From: Acetobacteraceae bacterium UBA6159
GTDB taxonomy: Bacteria; Pseudomonadota; Alphaproteobacteria; Acetobacterales; Acetobacteraceae
DNA length: 22,198 bases
Reading direction: 5' to 3'
NCBI GenBank assembly: GCA_002422345.1
Contig: DIUL01000081.1
Span: 41,681 to 63,878, forward strand
Positions 15,361 through 22,198 of this stretch are shown one piece after another. Both the position numbers and the translations under genes were made by a program. The notes beneath the pieces were generated by a model. The model made no database searches. It saw only the letters and a program-made list of their open reading frames with translations, and was not told the origin of the DNA. Positions within the stretch are counted from its first letter, which is position 1; each line of letters begins with the position of its first letter.

Positions 15361-15367
15361 GGACGAC

Positions 15368-16423
15368 ATGACACCGATCGACCATCCCTCCGCCTGGCTT
15401 GGCTCTCGCATCGATTACCGCGCCGAAGGCCTGCACACGCTGAACGCCGCCGAGGTGGCCGAGATCGACGCTGCCCTGGCTCATCTCCGCCGGCAGGGTG
15501 ACCTCGACGTCCCCGCCATCACCCCTGCGACCTTTCCGCTGCCGACGCTCGCCGCGACATTCCGCGCCCTGGGCAACAATCTGCGCGACGGGCGGGGCTT
15601 CGTCCTGCTGCGCGGCCTGCCGCGGGAGCGCTACGACGTCGACGACATGGCCCGCATCTATTTCGGTATCGGCTGCCATATCGGCCGTGTCGTCCCCCAA
15701 TCCTGGCACGGCGAACTGCTCGGCAATGTCGTCGATGTCTCGGATGTCGAGGCTGAGGCGCGCGGCTACCAGGCCGGCGGGGCGCAGCGCTTCCACACCG
15801 ATACCTGCGACATCGTTTCCCTGATGTGCCTGCGGGGCGCGAAATCGGGCGGAGTGAGCCGCATCGCCTCGGCCGCCGCGATCCATAACCGGCTGCTGGA
15901 GACACGGCCCGATCTGGCCGCCACGCTGTATGGGGAATACGTCTACCGGCGGATGGAACGCGACGCGAGCCTGGGCAACAACCGGCTGATCAAGCGAGTC
16001 GTCATCTTCTCGCGGGAGACAGGTGGTTTCACCTGCAACACCTCCGGCAGCTATCCGAACCGCGCGGTCGCGGCGGGCGATGCCGTGATGACACCGTTGC
16101 AGGTCGAGGCGTTGGATGAGATGGAACGCCTCGCCGCGTCGCCCGAATTCCACCTCGACATGAGCATCGCCGAGGGCGACATCCAGTTCCTGAACAACCG
16201 CGTCCTGCTGCACGGGCGGACGGGGTATGAGGACTGGCCGGAAATCCCCCGCCGGCGGCATCTGCTGCGGCTGTGGTTGTATTGCGACGACTGGCCGATG
16301 TTCCCCGCGAACCAGGGCGTGCACGACTTCGATGACCACCGCGGCTGGATCCGGCAGCGGACGCCGTTCATGGAATTTCCCTCCCGCTACCTCGCCGCCA
16401 TGACCGCGCGCCAGGCCGCCTGA
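15368..16423 (+). CDS. TauD/TfdA family Fe(II)/2-oxoglutarate-dependent dioxygenase
   Basis: This 351-residue cytoplasmic enzyme has the double-stranded beta-helix of the TauD/TfdA family. Iron ligands are read as H143 and D145 (RFHTDTCD) and H282 (LLHGRTGYEDW). The 2-oxoglutarate-binding Arg is R297 or R301 in RRRHLLRLWLYCDDWP. The family hydroxylates a substrate with O2 and 2-oxoglutarate, which often releases sulfite, an amine or a carboxylate. This member is somewhat longer than taurine dioxygenase and close to uncharacterised TauD-like proteins. An FAD oxidoreductase follows after 13 bases, suggesting that the two act in sequence on an amine or amino-acid derivative. The specific substrate is unknown. 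Confidence 0.92.
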   Translation: MTPIDHPSAWLGSRIDYRAEGLHTLNAAEVAEIDAALAHLRRQGDLDVPAITPATFPLPTLAATFRALGNNLRDGRGFVLLRGLPRERYDVDDMARIYFGIGCHIGRVVPQSWHGELLGNVVDVSDVEAEARGYQAGGAQRFHTDTCDIVSLMCLRGAKSGGVSRIASAAAIHNRLLETRPDLAATLYGEYVYRRMERDASLGNNRLIKRVVIFSRETGGFTCNTSGSYPNRAVAAGDAVMTPLQVEALDEMERLAASPEFHLDMSIAEGDIQFLNNRVLLHGRTGYEDWPEIPRRRHLLRLWLYCDDWPMFPANQGVHDFDDHRGWIRQRTPFMEFPSRYLAAMTARQAA

Positions 16424-16436
16424 CCAGGAGACTGCA

Positions 16437-17543
16437 ATGCCAAAGGTGATCGTCATCGGGGCCGGCGTCGTCGGCTCCTCCTGCGCGTGGCGCATGGCGC
16501 AGGCAGGGGCCGAGGTCCTGGTGCTGGAAGCCGTTCGGGTCGGCGCCGGCACGTCGGGCATCAGCTATGCCTGGACCAACGCGCACCACAAGCCGCCGCG
16601 GCCCTACCACGAACTGAACACCAACGGGATGAAGCTGCACGCGGAACTGCGCGACGCCTTCCCGGGCTCGACCTGGTGGCACGGCGGGGGCAGCCTGGAA
16701 TGGACCCCGCCCGAGGAATACCAGGCGCTGCGTGACAACGTGGCGCAGTTGCATGAATGGGGCTATCGCGCCGAATGGGTGAGCCCGGCGCAGGTGGCCG
16801 AACTGGAACCGGACATCGACCTGGCGGTCCTGGGCGATGCCCCGGCGGCGTATTTCCCGGATGAGGGTTGGCTCGATCCGATCCCCTATTGCCACGCGAT
16901 GATCTCGGCGGCTGTGCGCCGGCATGGGGCGCGGGTGCAATGTGGGGTGCGGGTCACCGACCTGATCATGAGCGGCGACCGCGTGTCCGGCGTCCGCATG
17001 GCGGATGGCACGGAACATTCCGCCGACATGGTGGTGAACTGCGGCGGTCGCTGGACGAATGAGGCGGTGCGGGAGGCCGGGCTGCATTTGCCTTTGGCGC
17101 CGACGCCAGGGCTGCTGGTGTTCACGCCGCCTGTCGCCTGCGGGTTGTCTCGCGTGCTGCATACATCGGTCATCAACGCCCGCCCCGATGGTGCCGGCCG
17201 GCTGATGCTGCACTGGAACCCGACCGATGCGACGCTGCGCCCGGACAGCCCCATCAGCCCCACCATGCCCGAGGCGCGTGATCTGGTCGCCCGTGCCCGT
17301 CGCCTGTTCCCCTGCATCGGTGCCGTGGAGCCCGAGGCGGTGCGCCTCGGCATCCGCCCGATCCCGGCGGATGGGCTGACGGCGGTGGGTCCGATGCCTC
17401 GGGTGAATGGGTACTACGTTGCGGTGACGCATAGCGGGGTGACGATGTCTCCGTTCCTGGGGGTCTGCGTGGCTGATGAGGTCGTGCATGGGAAGACTCG
17501 GCCGGAGCTGGCGGATTTCCGGCCGGCGCGGTTCTTCAATTAG
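16437..17543 (+). CDS. FAD-dependent oxidoreductase of the DAO (D-amino acid oxidase/DadA) family
   Basis: This 368-residue flavoprotein has the dinucleotide-binding GAGVVG (residues 8-13) at the N-terminus. An acidic residue ends the second strand (VLVLE), and VGAGTSGISYAWTN follows as in DAO-family proteins. The C-terminal part ends with a second FAD contact region (GIRPIPADGLTAVGPM, then VTHSGVTMSPFLG). The family oxidises the C-N bond of amino acids or N-methylated amines. No signal peptide or membrane segment is present. An AGGAG lies 8 bases before ATG 16437. The gene is coupled to the TauD-like dioxygenase, so a product of that reaction is a plausible substrate. It ends at the REPIN that separates it from the convergent regulator. 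Confidence 0.92.
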   Translation: MPKVIVIGAGVVGSSCAWRMAQAGAEVLVLEAVRVGAGTSGISYAWTNAHHKPPRPYHELNTNGMKLHAELRDAFPGSTWWHGGGSLEWTPPEEYQALRDNVAQLHEWGYRAEWVSPAQVAELEPDIDLAVLGDAPAAYFPDEGWLDPIPYCHAMISAAVRRHGARVQCGVRVTDLIMSGDRVSGVRMADGTEHSADMVVNCGGRWTNEAVREAGLHLPLAPTPGLLVFTPPVACGLSRVLHTSVINARPDGAGRLMLHWNPTDATLRPDSPISPTMPEARDLVARARRLFPCIGAVEPEAVRLGIRPIPADGLTAVGPMPRVNGYYVAVTHSGVTMSPFLGVCVADEVVHGKTRPELADFRPARFFN

Positions 17544-17560
17544 GCAAGACCCTTTCCCCC

Positions 17561-17648
17561 CGTCATGGCCCGCGCAGGCGGGCCATCCACGACTTTCCTG
17601 ACGTTGACAGCGAAAGTCGTGGGTGGTGGCCCTGCGGCCACTACGACG
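17561..17648. repeat. Complete REPIN: two 37-nt inverted REP copies
   Basis: The left copy is 17561-17597 and the right copy, on the opposite strand, is 17648-17612, with a 14-base spacer. Each copy starts CGTC and contains its own hairpin. The left hairpin is TGGCCCGC (17566-17573) with GCGGGCCA (17578-17585). The right one is GTGGCC (17626-17631) with GGCCAC (17636-17641). Each copy ends CCACGACTTTC, so the inner arms 17587-17597 and 17612-17622 pair perfectly over 11 bases. It lies between two convergent genes and probably acts as a two-way terminator or message stabiliser. Confidence 0.85.
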
Positions 17649-17676
17649 AGGGGTCAGCGTAGGCTGTTCCCCAGAC

Positions 17677-19545
17677 CTACAGCGTCCGCCCCTCCCGCAG
17701 CCCCAGCGCCCTGATCCGGGACGCGAGCGTCGTCGGCTTCACCCCCAGGATCGCCGCGGCACCCTTCGCCCCGAACACCTTCCCGCCCGAGGCGCGCAGG
17801 GCAGCGCGGATGTTCTCCCGATCACGGTCGCGGCGGGCTGTTTCGGTCAGGACTTCGGGCGGCGGCCCCTCCGCGACGCCAGAAGCTTCGATGGTGGGCA
17901 CCGGCAGTTCAAAGCGCGGCCGGCCGTCGCGGGCGAGAATCGCCGCCCGCTCCATCAAATTCTCCAGTTCGCGCACGTTCCCGGGCCAGTCATAGGCGGA
18001 CAGGCGACGGACATCGCCCTCGGTCAGGGACAGGTCGTCGATCCGCAGCTTCTGGCAGGCCTGGCGCAGGAAATGCCCGGCGAGCAGCGGCACGTCCTCT
18101 CGCCGGTCGCGCAACGGACGGGATTCGATCGGAAAGACGTTCAACCGATAGAACAGATCCTCCCGGAAGCGGCGCGCGCGGACTTCCTCCCGCAAATCCC
18201 GGTTCGTCGCGGCGATGACGCGCACATCGACGCGGCGGGTGCGTTCCTCGCCCACACGTTCAAACTCCGCCTCCTGCAGCACACGCAGCAGCTTGCTTTG
18301 CAGTTCGACAGGGATTTCGCCGACCTCATCCAGGAACAACGTCCCGCCATCGGCGAGTTCAAACCGGCCGACGCGGTCGCGAATCGCGCCTGTAAACGCA
18401 CCGCGGACATGGCCGAAGATTTCACTTTCAAACAACTCGCGCGGGATGGTGGCGCAATTCACCCGGATCAGAGGACGGTCACGCCGACCGCTGGCGTCGT
18501 GAATCGCGCGAGCGATCAGTTCCTTGCCGGTGCCCGACTCGCCGGTAATCAGCACAGTGGCCCCGGTCGGCGCCACCAGGTCGATCTGGCTGCGCAACGC
18601 CTCGATCGCCGGGGCGCGGCCCAGGATGCCGAAGCGGGCGTGTTCCTGTCGTATTTCTTCCTGTAGATACGCGTTTTCCAGTTCCAGGCGCTGGCGCAGG
18701 CTGTCGACCTCGGCCAGGGCGTGGCGCAGCCGTTCATCCGCCTCCCGCCGTTGCGAGATGTCACGGAACACGATCACCGCCCCGGCCAGGTGGCCGCGGT
18801 CGCGGATGGGCGTCGATGTGTATTCGACGAAGAACCGGCTGCCATCCTTGCGCCAGAACACCTCGTCATCGACGTTGTGCACGGCGCCGTCGCGGAACGC
18901 GGCGTAGATCGGGCATTGCTCGTGCGGGTAGTGCGCACCATCCAGCTTCGTGTGGTGACAGACCGCGTGCATGTCGCGCCCGACCAGTTCCTCGGCGGTC
19001 CAACCCAGCATGCGAGCGGCAGCGGGATTGACGAATGTGGTGACACCTTCGGCGTTGACGCCGTAGATGCCCTCCCCCGCCGCGCGCAGTATCAACTGGT
19101 TGTCGCGTTCGATGTTGCGGAAGACGCGGTCGGTGCGCAGCCATTCCTCCAGCCCACCGGCCATGTGCAAGGCGGCTTCGCGGTGCAGTTCGCGCCGGCG
19201 GGCCTCGATCAGGTCGGTGATGACGACCAGGATGCCAGGTGGTCCACCGTCCGGATGAGGCAGCAGGCTGCCGGCGTACTCGACCTCCAGCGGCCTGCCG
19301 GAGGCATGGCGCGGCACCAGGTCCCGCGTCCACCAGGACCCGCGGGACATCACGGCGTCGGAGAAGACGACCAGGCCAGGCCGTTGTTCAGGATGCAGCA
19401 CGGTTGCCGGCATGGCTTGCAGGGTTGGCAGGTCGCGGCCGAACAGGCGGCAGGCGGCGGGATTGGCCGCCCCGATGGCGTCATCATGGGGAAGCAGGAC
19501 CAGCATGGGGACGCTGGCCTGGTCGAAGGTGGCGGGCGTAAACAC
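17677..19545 (-). CDS. Sigma-54-dependent activator with two PAS domains and Fis-type HTH
   Basis: This 622-residue bacterial enhancer-binding protein has two PAS regions (about 8-115 and 150-265), a signalling helix (about 265-303), an AAA+ domain (about 308-545) and a C-terminal Fis-type helix-turn-helix (about 572-622). Walker A GESGTGKE is at 335-342, the sigma-54 contact GAFTGA at 382-387, and the Walker B strand is GGTLFLDEVGE. All parts needed to open a sigma-54 promoter are present. PAS 2 contains C196-H197-H198 and C211. The GTG at 19545 is the preferred start; M14 (19506) is an alternative. It is divergent from the ABC transporter operon, whose upstream region has a sigma-54 promoter and matching half-sites. 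The signal it senses is unknown. Confidence 0.93.
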   Translation of the reverse strand: MFTPATFDQASVPMLVLLPHDDAIGAANPAACRLFGRDLPTLQAMPATVLHPEQRPGLVVFSDAVMSRGSWWTRDLVPRHASGRPLEVEYAGSLLPHPDGGPPGILVVITDLIEARRRELHREAALHMAGGLEEWLRTDRVFRNIERDNQLILRAAGEGIYGVNAEGVTTFVNPAAARMLGWTAEELVGRDMHAVCHHTKLDGAHYPHEQCPIYAAFRDGAVHNVDDEVFWRKDGSRFFVEYTSTPIRDRGHLAGAVIVFRDISQRREADERLRHALAEVDSLRQRLELENAYLQEEIRQEHARFGILGRAPAIEALRSQIDLVAPTGATVLITGESGTGKELIARAIHDASGRRDRPLIRVNCATIPRELFESEIFGHVRGAFTGAIRDRVGRFELADGGTLFLDEVGEIPVELQSKLLRVLQEAEFERVGEERTRRVDVRVIAATNRDLREEVRARRFREDLFYRLNVFPIESRPLRDRREDVPLLAGHFLRQACQKLRIDDLSLTEGDVRRLSAYDWPGNVRELENLMERAAILARDGRPRFELPVPTIEASGVAEGPPPEVLTETARRDRDRENIRAALRASGGKVFGAKGAAAILGVKPTTLASRIRALGLREGRTL

Positions 19546-19548
19546 AAT

Positions 19549-19589
19549 ATTTCGTAGTCCTGCACGGAATTTCGTGTTTCTACGAAATT
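19549..19589. promoter_or_regulatory. Candidate upstream activator sites for the sigma-54 activator
   Basis: There are three half-sites: ATTTCGT at 19549-19555, ATTTCGT at 19569-19575 and its complement ACGAAAT at 19582-19588. The last two form the inverted repeat AATTTCGT-N6-ACGAAATT. The first is in phase, 20 bases upstream of the second (two helical turns). The sites lie about 50-90 bases before the -24 element, the usual place for enhancer binding, and just before the activator's own start codon, so autoregulation is possible. Confidence 0.7.
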
Positions 19590-19639
19590 TCGCTCTCCCA
19601 GGCCAGTCCCAGCCCCATGTGCCGCGTCATTTCCGGCTT

Positions 19640-19655
19640 TGGCACGCCTCTTGCT
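19640..19655 (+). promoter_or_regulatory. Sigma-54 (-24/-12) promoter of the ABC transporter operon
   Basis: TGGCACG (19640-19646), four bases, then TTGCT (19651-19655) matches the sigma-54 consensus TGGCACG-N4-TTGCW completely. The predicted start site is near 19666, giving a leader of about 30 bases. This also shows that the in-frame ATG at 19617 cannot be the start of the binding-protein gene. It sits between a divergent sigma-54 activator and the operon it precedes. Confidence 0.88.
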
Positions 19656-19697
19656 GTTAACTCCCCCGAACGCCGATCAGCCCAGCGGGAGCCAGCG

Positions 19698-21056
19698 ATG
19701 TCATTGTTTGACGATCCTCTCAATCCCAACAACGCCCTGAAGCGAGGCGCCTGTGCCTGCGGCGGCAATCATGCGCCGGAAGACCACGACGTCGCCTCCC
19801 CCGAAAGCCGCTTCGGCCGCGTCGTGCAGGCCGGCGTGCTGCGCGCGATGTTCCCACGTGATGTCGAGCGGCGGTCGTTCCTGCGGGCGGTCGGCGCCTC
19901 CACCGCCATGGCCGCCATCGCGCAGATCCTGCCGTTGGGCTCGATCACCGAGGCATTTGCCCAAGGCACGGGCGCGCTGGAGAAGAAAAGCCTGAAAATC
20001 GGCTTCATTCCCATCACCTGCGCCACGCCCATCATCATGGCCGCGCCGATGGGCTTCTACCAGAAGCAGGGCCTGGACGTGGAGGTCGTGAAGACCGCCG
20101 GCTGGGCCGTGATCCGCGACAAGACGCTGAACAAGGAATACGACGCCGCCCATATGCTGGCGCCGATGCCGCTCGCGATCTCCCTGGGCGTTGGTTCCAA
20201 CCCGGTGCCCTACACCGTGCCGGCGATCGAGAACATCAACGGCCAGGCCATCACCCTGGCGATGAAGCACAAGGACAACCGCGACCCGAAGAACTGGAAG
20301 GGTTTCAAGTTCGCGGTGCCGTTCGATTATTCCATGCACAACTATCTGCTGCGGTATTACCTGGCCGAACACGGGATCGACCCGGATACCGATGTGCAGA
20401 TCCGCTCCGTGCCGCCGCCGGAGATGGTTGCCAACCTGCGCGCCGACAACATCGACGGTTATCTCGGCCCCGATCCGATGAACCAGCGCGCCGTGTATGA
20501 CGGCGTGGGCTTCATCCACATCCTGTCGAAGAACATCTGGGACGGGCATCCGTGCTGCGCCTTCGCCGCCTCCCGCGAATTCGTCACCGCGATGCCCAAT
20601 ACCTATGGCGCGCTGCTGCGGGCGATCGTCGATGCCACCGCCTTCGCCCATAAGCCGGAGAACCGGAAGGACATCGCCGCCGCGATCTCTCCGCCGAACT
20701 ATCTCAACCAGCCGCTGACGGTGGTGGAGCAGATCCTGACCGGGACCTTCGCCGATGGTCTGGGCAAGATCGAGCGCGTGCCGAACCGCGCCGATTTCGA
20801 TCCGTTCCCGTGGGAAAGCTTCGCGGTCTGGATCCTCACGCAGATGAAGCGCTGGGGCCAGATCAAGGGCGATGTCGACTATGCGAAGGTCGCGGCACAG
20901 GTCTACCTCGCCACCGACGCGCAGCGCCTGATGGCCGCCCAGGGCCTGACCCCGCCGACGACGACCACCAAGACGTTCTCGGTGATGGGCAAGACCTTCG
21001 ATCCGGCGAAGGCCGACGAGTACCTCGCGTCCTTCAAGATCCGCAAGGCGGCCTAG
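19698..21056 (+). CDS. ABC transporter substrate-binding protein, nitrate/cyanate (NrtA/CmpA-like) family, Tat-exported
   Basis: This 452-residue protein starts at ATG 19698, with GGGAG just upstream. The predicted sigma-54 start site rules out the ATG at 19617. A 57-residue N-region with C19-x-C21-x3-H25-x4-H30 precedes a twin-arginine signal (R58-R59 in ERRSFLRAVG) and a hydrophobic stretch ending AFAQ near residue 89. The mature part begins KKSLKIGFIPITCATPIIMA. It continues with GWAVIRDKTLNKEYDAAHML and GYLGPDPMNQRAVYDGVGFI, as in the NrtA/CmpA/SsuA-like binding proteins. The ligand cannot be assigned; nitrate, nitrite, cyanate, bicarbonate or a nitrile-type compound are all possible. Sigma-54 control favours a nitrogen source. 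The DUF1348 gene follows after 4 bases. Confidence 0.92.
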   Translation: MSLFDDPLNPNNALKRGACACGGNHAPEDHDVASPESRFGRVVQAGVLRAMFPRDVERRSFLRAVGASTAMAAIAQILPLGSITEAFAQGTGALEKKSLKIGFIPITCATPIIMAAPMGFYQKQGLDVEVVKTAGWAVIRDKTLNKEYDAAHMLAPMPLAISLGVGSNPVPYTVPAIENINGQAITLAMKHKDNRDPKNWKGFKFAVPFDYSMHNYLLRYYLAEHGIDPDTDVQIRSVPPPEMVANLRADNIDGYLGPDPMNQRAVYDGVGFIHILSKNIWDGHPCCAFAASREFVTAMPNTYGALLRAIVDATAFAHKPENRKDIAAAISPPNYLNQPLTVVEQILTGTFADGLGKIERVPNRADFDPFPWESFAVWILTQMKRWGQIKGDVDYAKVAAQVYLATDAQRLMAAQGLTPPTTTTKTFSVMGKTFDPAKADEYLASFKIRKAA

Positions 21057-21060
21057 GCCC

Positions 21061-21534
21061 ATGACCGCGGAGACCCGCCCGCCGCTGCCGCCCTTTACCG
21101 CCGAGACCGCGGCGATCAAGGCGCGGGCTGCCGAGGATGCGTGGAACACCCACGATCCCGCGCGCGTGGCGATGGCCTATACGGCCGAGAGCCAGTGGCG
21201 CAACCGGGCGGAATTCTTCACCGGCCGCGACGCGATCCGTGGCTTCCTGGAACGGAAATGGGCGCGCGAACTGGACTACCGCCTGATCAAGGAGGTCTGG
21301 GCCTTCCACGACAACCGCATCGCCGTGCGCTTCGTCTATGAATGGCACGACGCAGCCGGCAACTGGTTTCGTTCCTATGGCAACGAACAGTGGGAGTTCG
21401 CGCCGAACGGGCTGATGCAGCGCCGGCAGGCCAGCATCAACGACCTCCCGATCACCTCCGCCGAACGCCGGTTCCACTGGCCGCTCGGCCCCCGCCCGAA
21501 AGATCATCCGGGATTGACGGAGCTGGGACTGTGA
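21061..21534 (+). CDS. DUF1348 (NTF2/SnoaL-like) protein inside the transporter operon
   Basis: This 157-residue protein has the compact NTF2-like fold of the DUF1348 family. It begins PLPPFTAETAAIKARAAEDAW, then RWARELDYRLIKE-type and RFVYEWHDAAGNWFRSYGNE segments follow. It ends with the family's strongly conserved SINDLPI and WPLG.RP.DHPGL tail. No signal peptide is present, so it is cytoplasmic. The function of the family is not established; NTF2-like folds serve as small enzymes or ligand-binding proteins. It is tightly packed, 4 bases after the binding-protein gene and overlapping the permease gene by 4 bases. It is therefore expressed with the transporter and may act on the imported compound. 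Confidence 0.9.
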   Translation: MTAETRPPLPPFTAETAAIKARAAEDAWNTHDPARVAMAYTAESQWRNRAEFFTGRDAIRGFLERKWARELDYRLIKEVWAFHDNRIAVRFVYEWHDAAGNWFRSYGNEQWEFAPNGLMQRRQASINDLPITSAERRFHWPLGPRPKDHPGLTELGL

Positions 21535-22198
21535 ACCTTTCCCTGCGCGCGCGCGGCGCCATCGTTTCGCTGCTGATCCTGGGCGCCTTCCTGGGCGCCT
21601 GGCACATCGCGGTCAGCGGTACCGGTGCCACCGAGGCGATGGACCCCGAATATGCCAAGCTGATGGGGCTGTCGGCCACGCAGGGCAAGTCGGCGATGCC
21701 GGGGCCGATCGATGTCGGCCGGACGATCCTGGGGCATCTCGCCGACCCGTTCTACGTGAAAGGCGCGAACGACAAGGGGATCGGTATCCAGCTGATCTAC
21801 TCGATCGGGCGGGTGATGGTGGGCTACATCCTCGCGGTGCTGGTGGCGATCCCTGTTGGTTTCGTGATCGGGATGTCTCCGGTCATGAACCGGGCGCTTG
21901 ATCCGTTCATCCAGGTGCTGAAGCCGGTCTCGCCCTTGGCGTGGATGCCGCTGGCGCTCTACACGATCAAGGACAGCGGCATTTCGTCCATCTTCGTCAT
22001 CTTCATCTGTTCGCTCTGGCCGATGCTGATCAACACCGCCTTTGGTGTCGCCGGTGTGCGGAAGGAATGGCTCAACGTGGCCCTGACGCTGGAGGTCGGC
22101 ACGCTGCGGCGCGCCTTCACCATCATCCTGCCGGCCGCGGCGCCGACGATCCTGACCGGGATGCGGATCTCCATCGGCATCGCCTGGCTGGTGATCGT
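21531..22198 (+). CDS. ABC transporter permease, NtrB-like (partial, runs off window end)
   Basis: The first 222 residues of an inner-membrane permease are present. The GTG start at 21531 overlaps the DUF1348 stop (GTGA). Residues about 9-30 form the first helix. A short periplasmic insert (TEAMDPEYAKLMGLSATQGK) follows, then the binding-protein-dependent transport domain starting near residue 80 (IGRVMVGYILAVLVAIPVGF). SPLAWMPLALYTIKDSGISS is typical of nitrate/sulfonate/taurine-type permeases. The cytoplasmic EAA-type loop, which contacts the ATPase, is seen around ALTLEVGTLRRAFTIILPAA. The closest family is NtrB/CynB-like. The stop codon and the ATPase gene are expected beyond the window. 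Confidence 0.92.
   Translation, partial: MNLSLRARGAIVSLLILGAFLGAWHIAVSGTGATEAMDPEYAKLMGLSATQGKSAMPGPIDVGRTILGHLADPFYVKGANDKGIGIQLIYSIGRVMVGYILAVLVAIPVGFVIGMSPVMNRALDPFIQVLKPVSPLAWMPLALYTIKDSGISSIFVIFICSLWPMLINTAFGVAGVRKEWLNVALTLEVGTLRRAFTIILPAAAPTILTGMRISIGIAWLVI

Noticed and set aside
15331..15367. Mini-ykkC (guanidine-II) riboswitch, because ACGG and GGACGAC occur here
   Set aside because: That class needs two hairpins each with an ACGR loop closed by paired stems. Here ACGG is in the stem region and GGACGAC has no closing partner.
14753..16561. Minus-strand open frame of 602 codons across acylase and dioxygenase genes
   Set aside because: It spans two well-supported plus-strand genes and has no recognisable motif.
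19617..19697. Upstream ATG at 19617 as the start of the ABC binding protein
   Set aside because: The sigma-54 promoter (19640-19655) and predicted start site near 19666 lie downstream of it. ATG 19698 has a ribosome-binding site and a family-like N-terminus.

Overview
The window is a GC-rich stretch with the gene content and repeat style of an alphaproteobacterium. The best guess is the Acetobacteraceae (Rhodospirillales/Acetobacterales). The reasons are a pdhA-pdhB-pdhC-lpd operon whose E1 beta subunit carries its own lipoyl domain, a TAXI-type TRAP transporter, and GC-rich palindromic repeats of the kind common in that family. The family placement is inferred, not proven. No rRNA, tRNA, CRISPR array or classical insertion sequence was seen, and no intergenic gap exceeds 300 bases.

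Layout, left to right. (1) 1-3375: a triple-hairpin repeat abuts a DUF1194/VWA-like gene that lacks the expected signal peptide. Then follow a SixA-type phosphohistidine phosphatase, a CYTH-CHAD protein and a membrane-anchored nuclease-fold protein that has lost catalytic residues. (2) 3376-9682: the pyruvate dehydrogenase operon pdhA, pdhB, pdhC, then a small GIY-YIG nuclease gene enclosed by two inverted copies of a REP-like palindrome, then a GNAT acetyltransferase overlapping lpd. (3) 9683-12870: a REPIN-like hairpin, then a two-gene TAXI TRAP transporter (binding protein plus fused 4TM/12TM permease) ending in a terminator-like hairpin. (4) 12905-17543: a penicillin acylase-family Ntn hydrolase, then a two-gene unit of a TauD-like Fe(II)/2-oxoglutarate dioxygenase and an FAD-dependent oxidoreductase. 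(5) 17561-17648: a symmetrical REPIN (two 37-nt inverted copies) between convergent genes. (6) 17677-22198: a PAS-PAS-AAA-Fis sigma-54 activator on the minus strand. It is divergent from an operon of a nitrate/cyanate-family (NrtA/CmpA-like) ABC binding protein, a DUF1348 (NTF2-like) protein and an NtrB-like permease that runs off the window.

Two regulatory or mobile signals stand out. The divergent region 19546-19697 holds a near-perfect -24/-12 sigma-54 promoter plus three ATTTCGT half-sites about 60-90 bases further upstream. That gives a complete model in which the activator switches on the ABC transporter. One REP-like palindrome family also occurs at four loci. Its stems differ between copies but keep their pairing, and one inverted pair encloses the GIY-YIG gene exactly. 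This resembles a minimal nuclease-plus-REP unit, and it is the best candidate here for an undescribed system.
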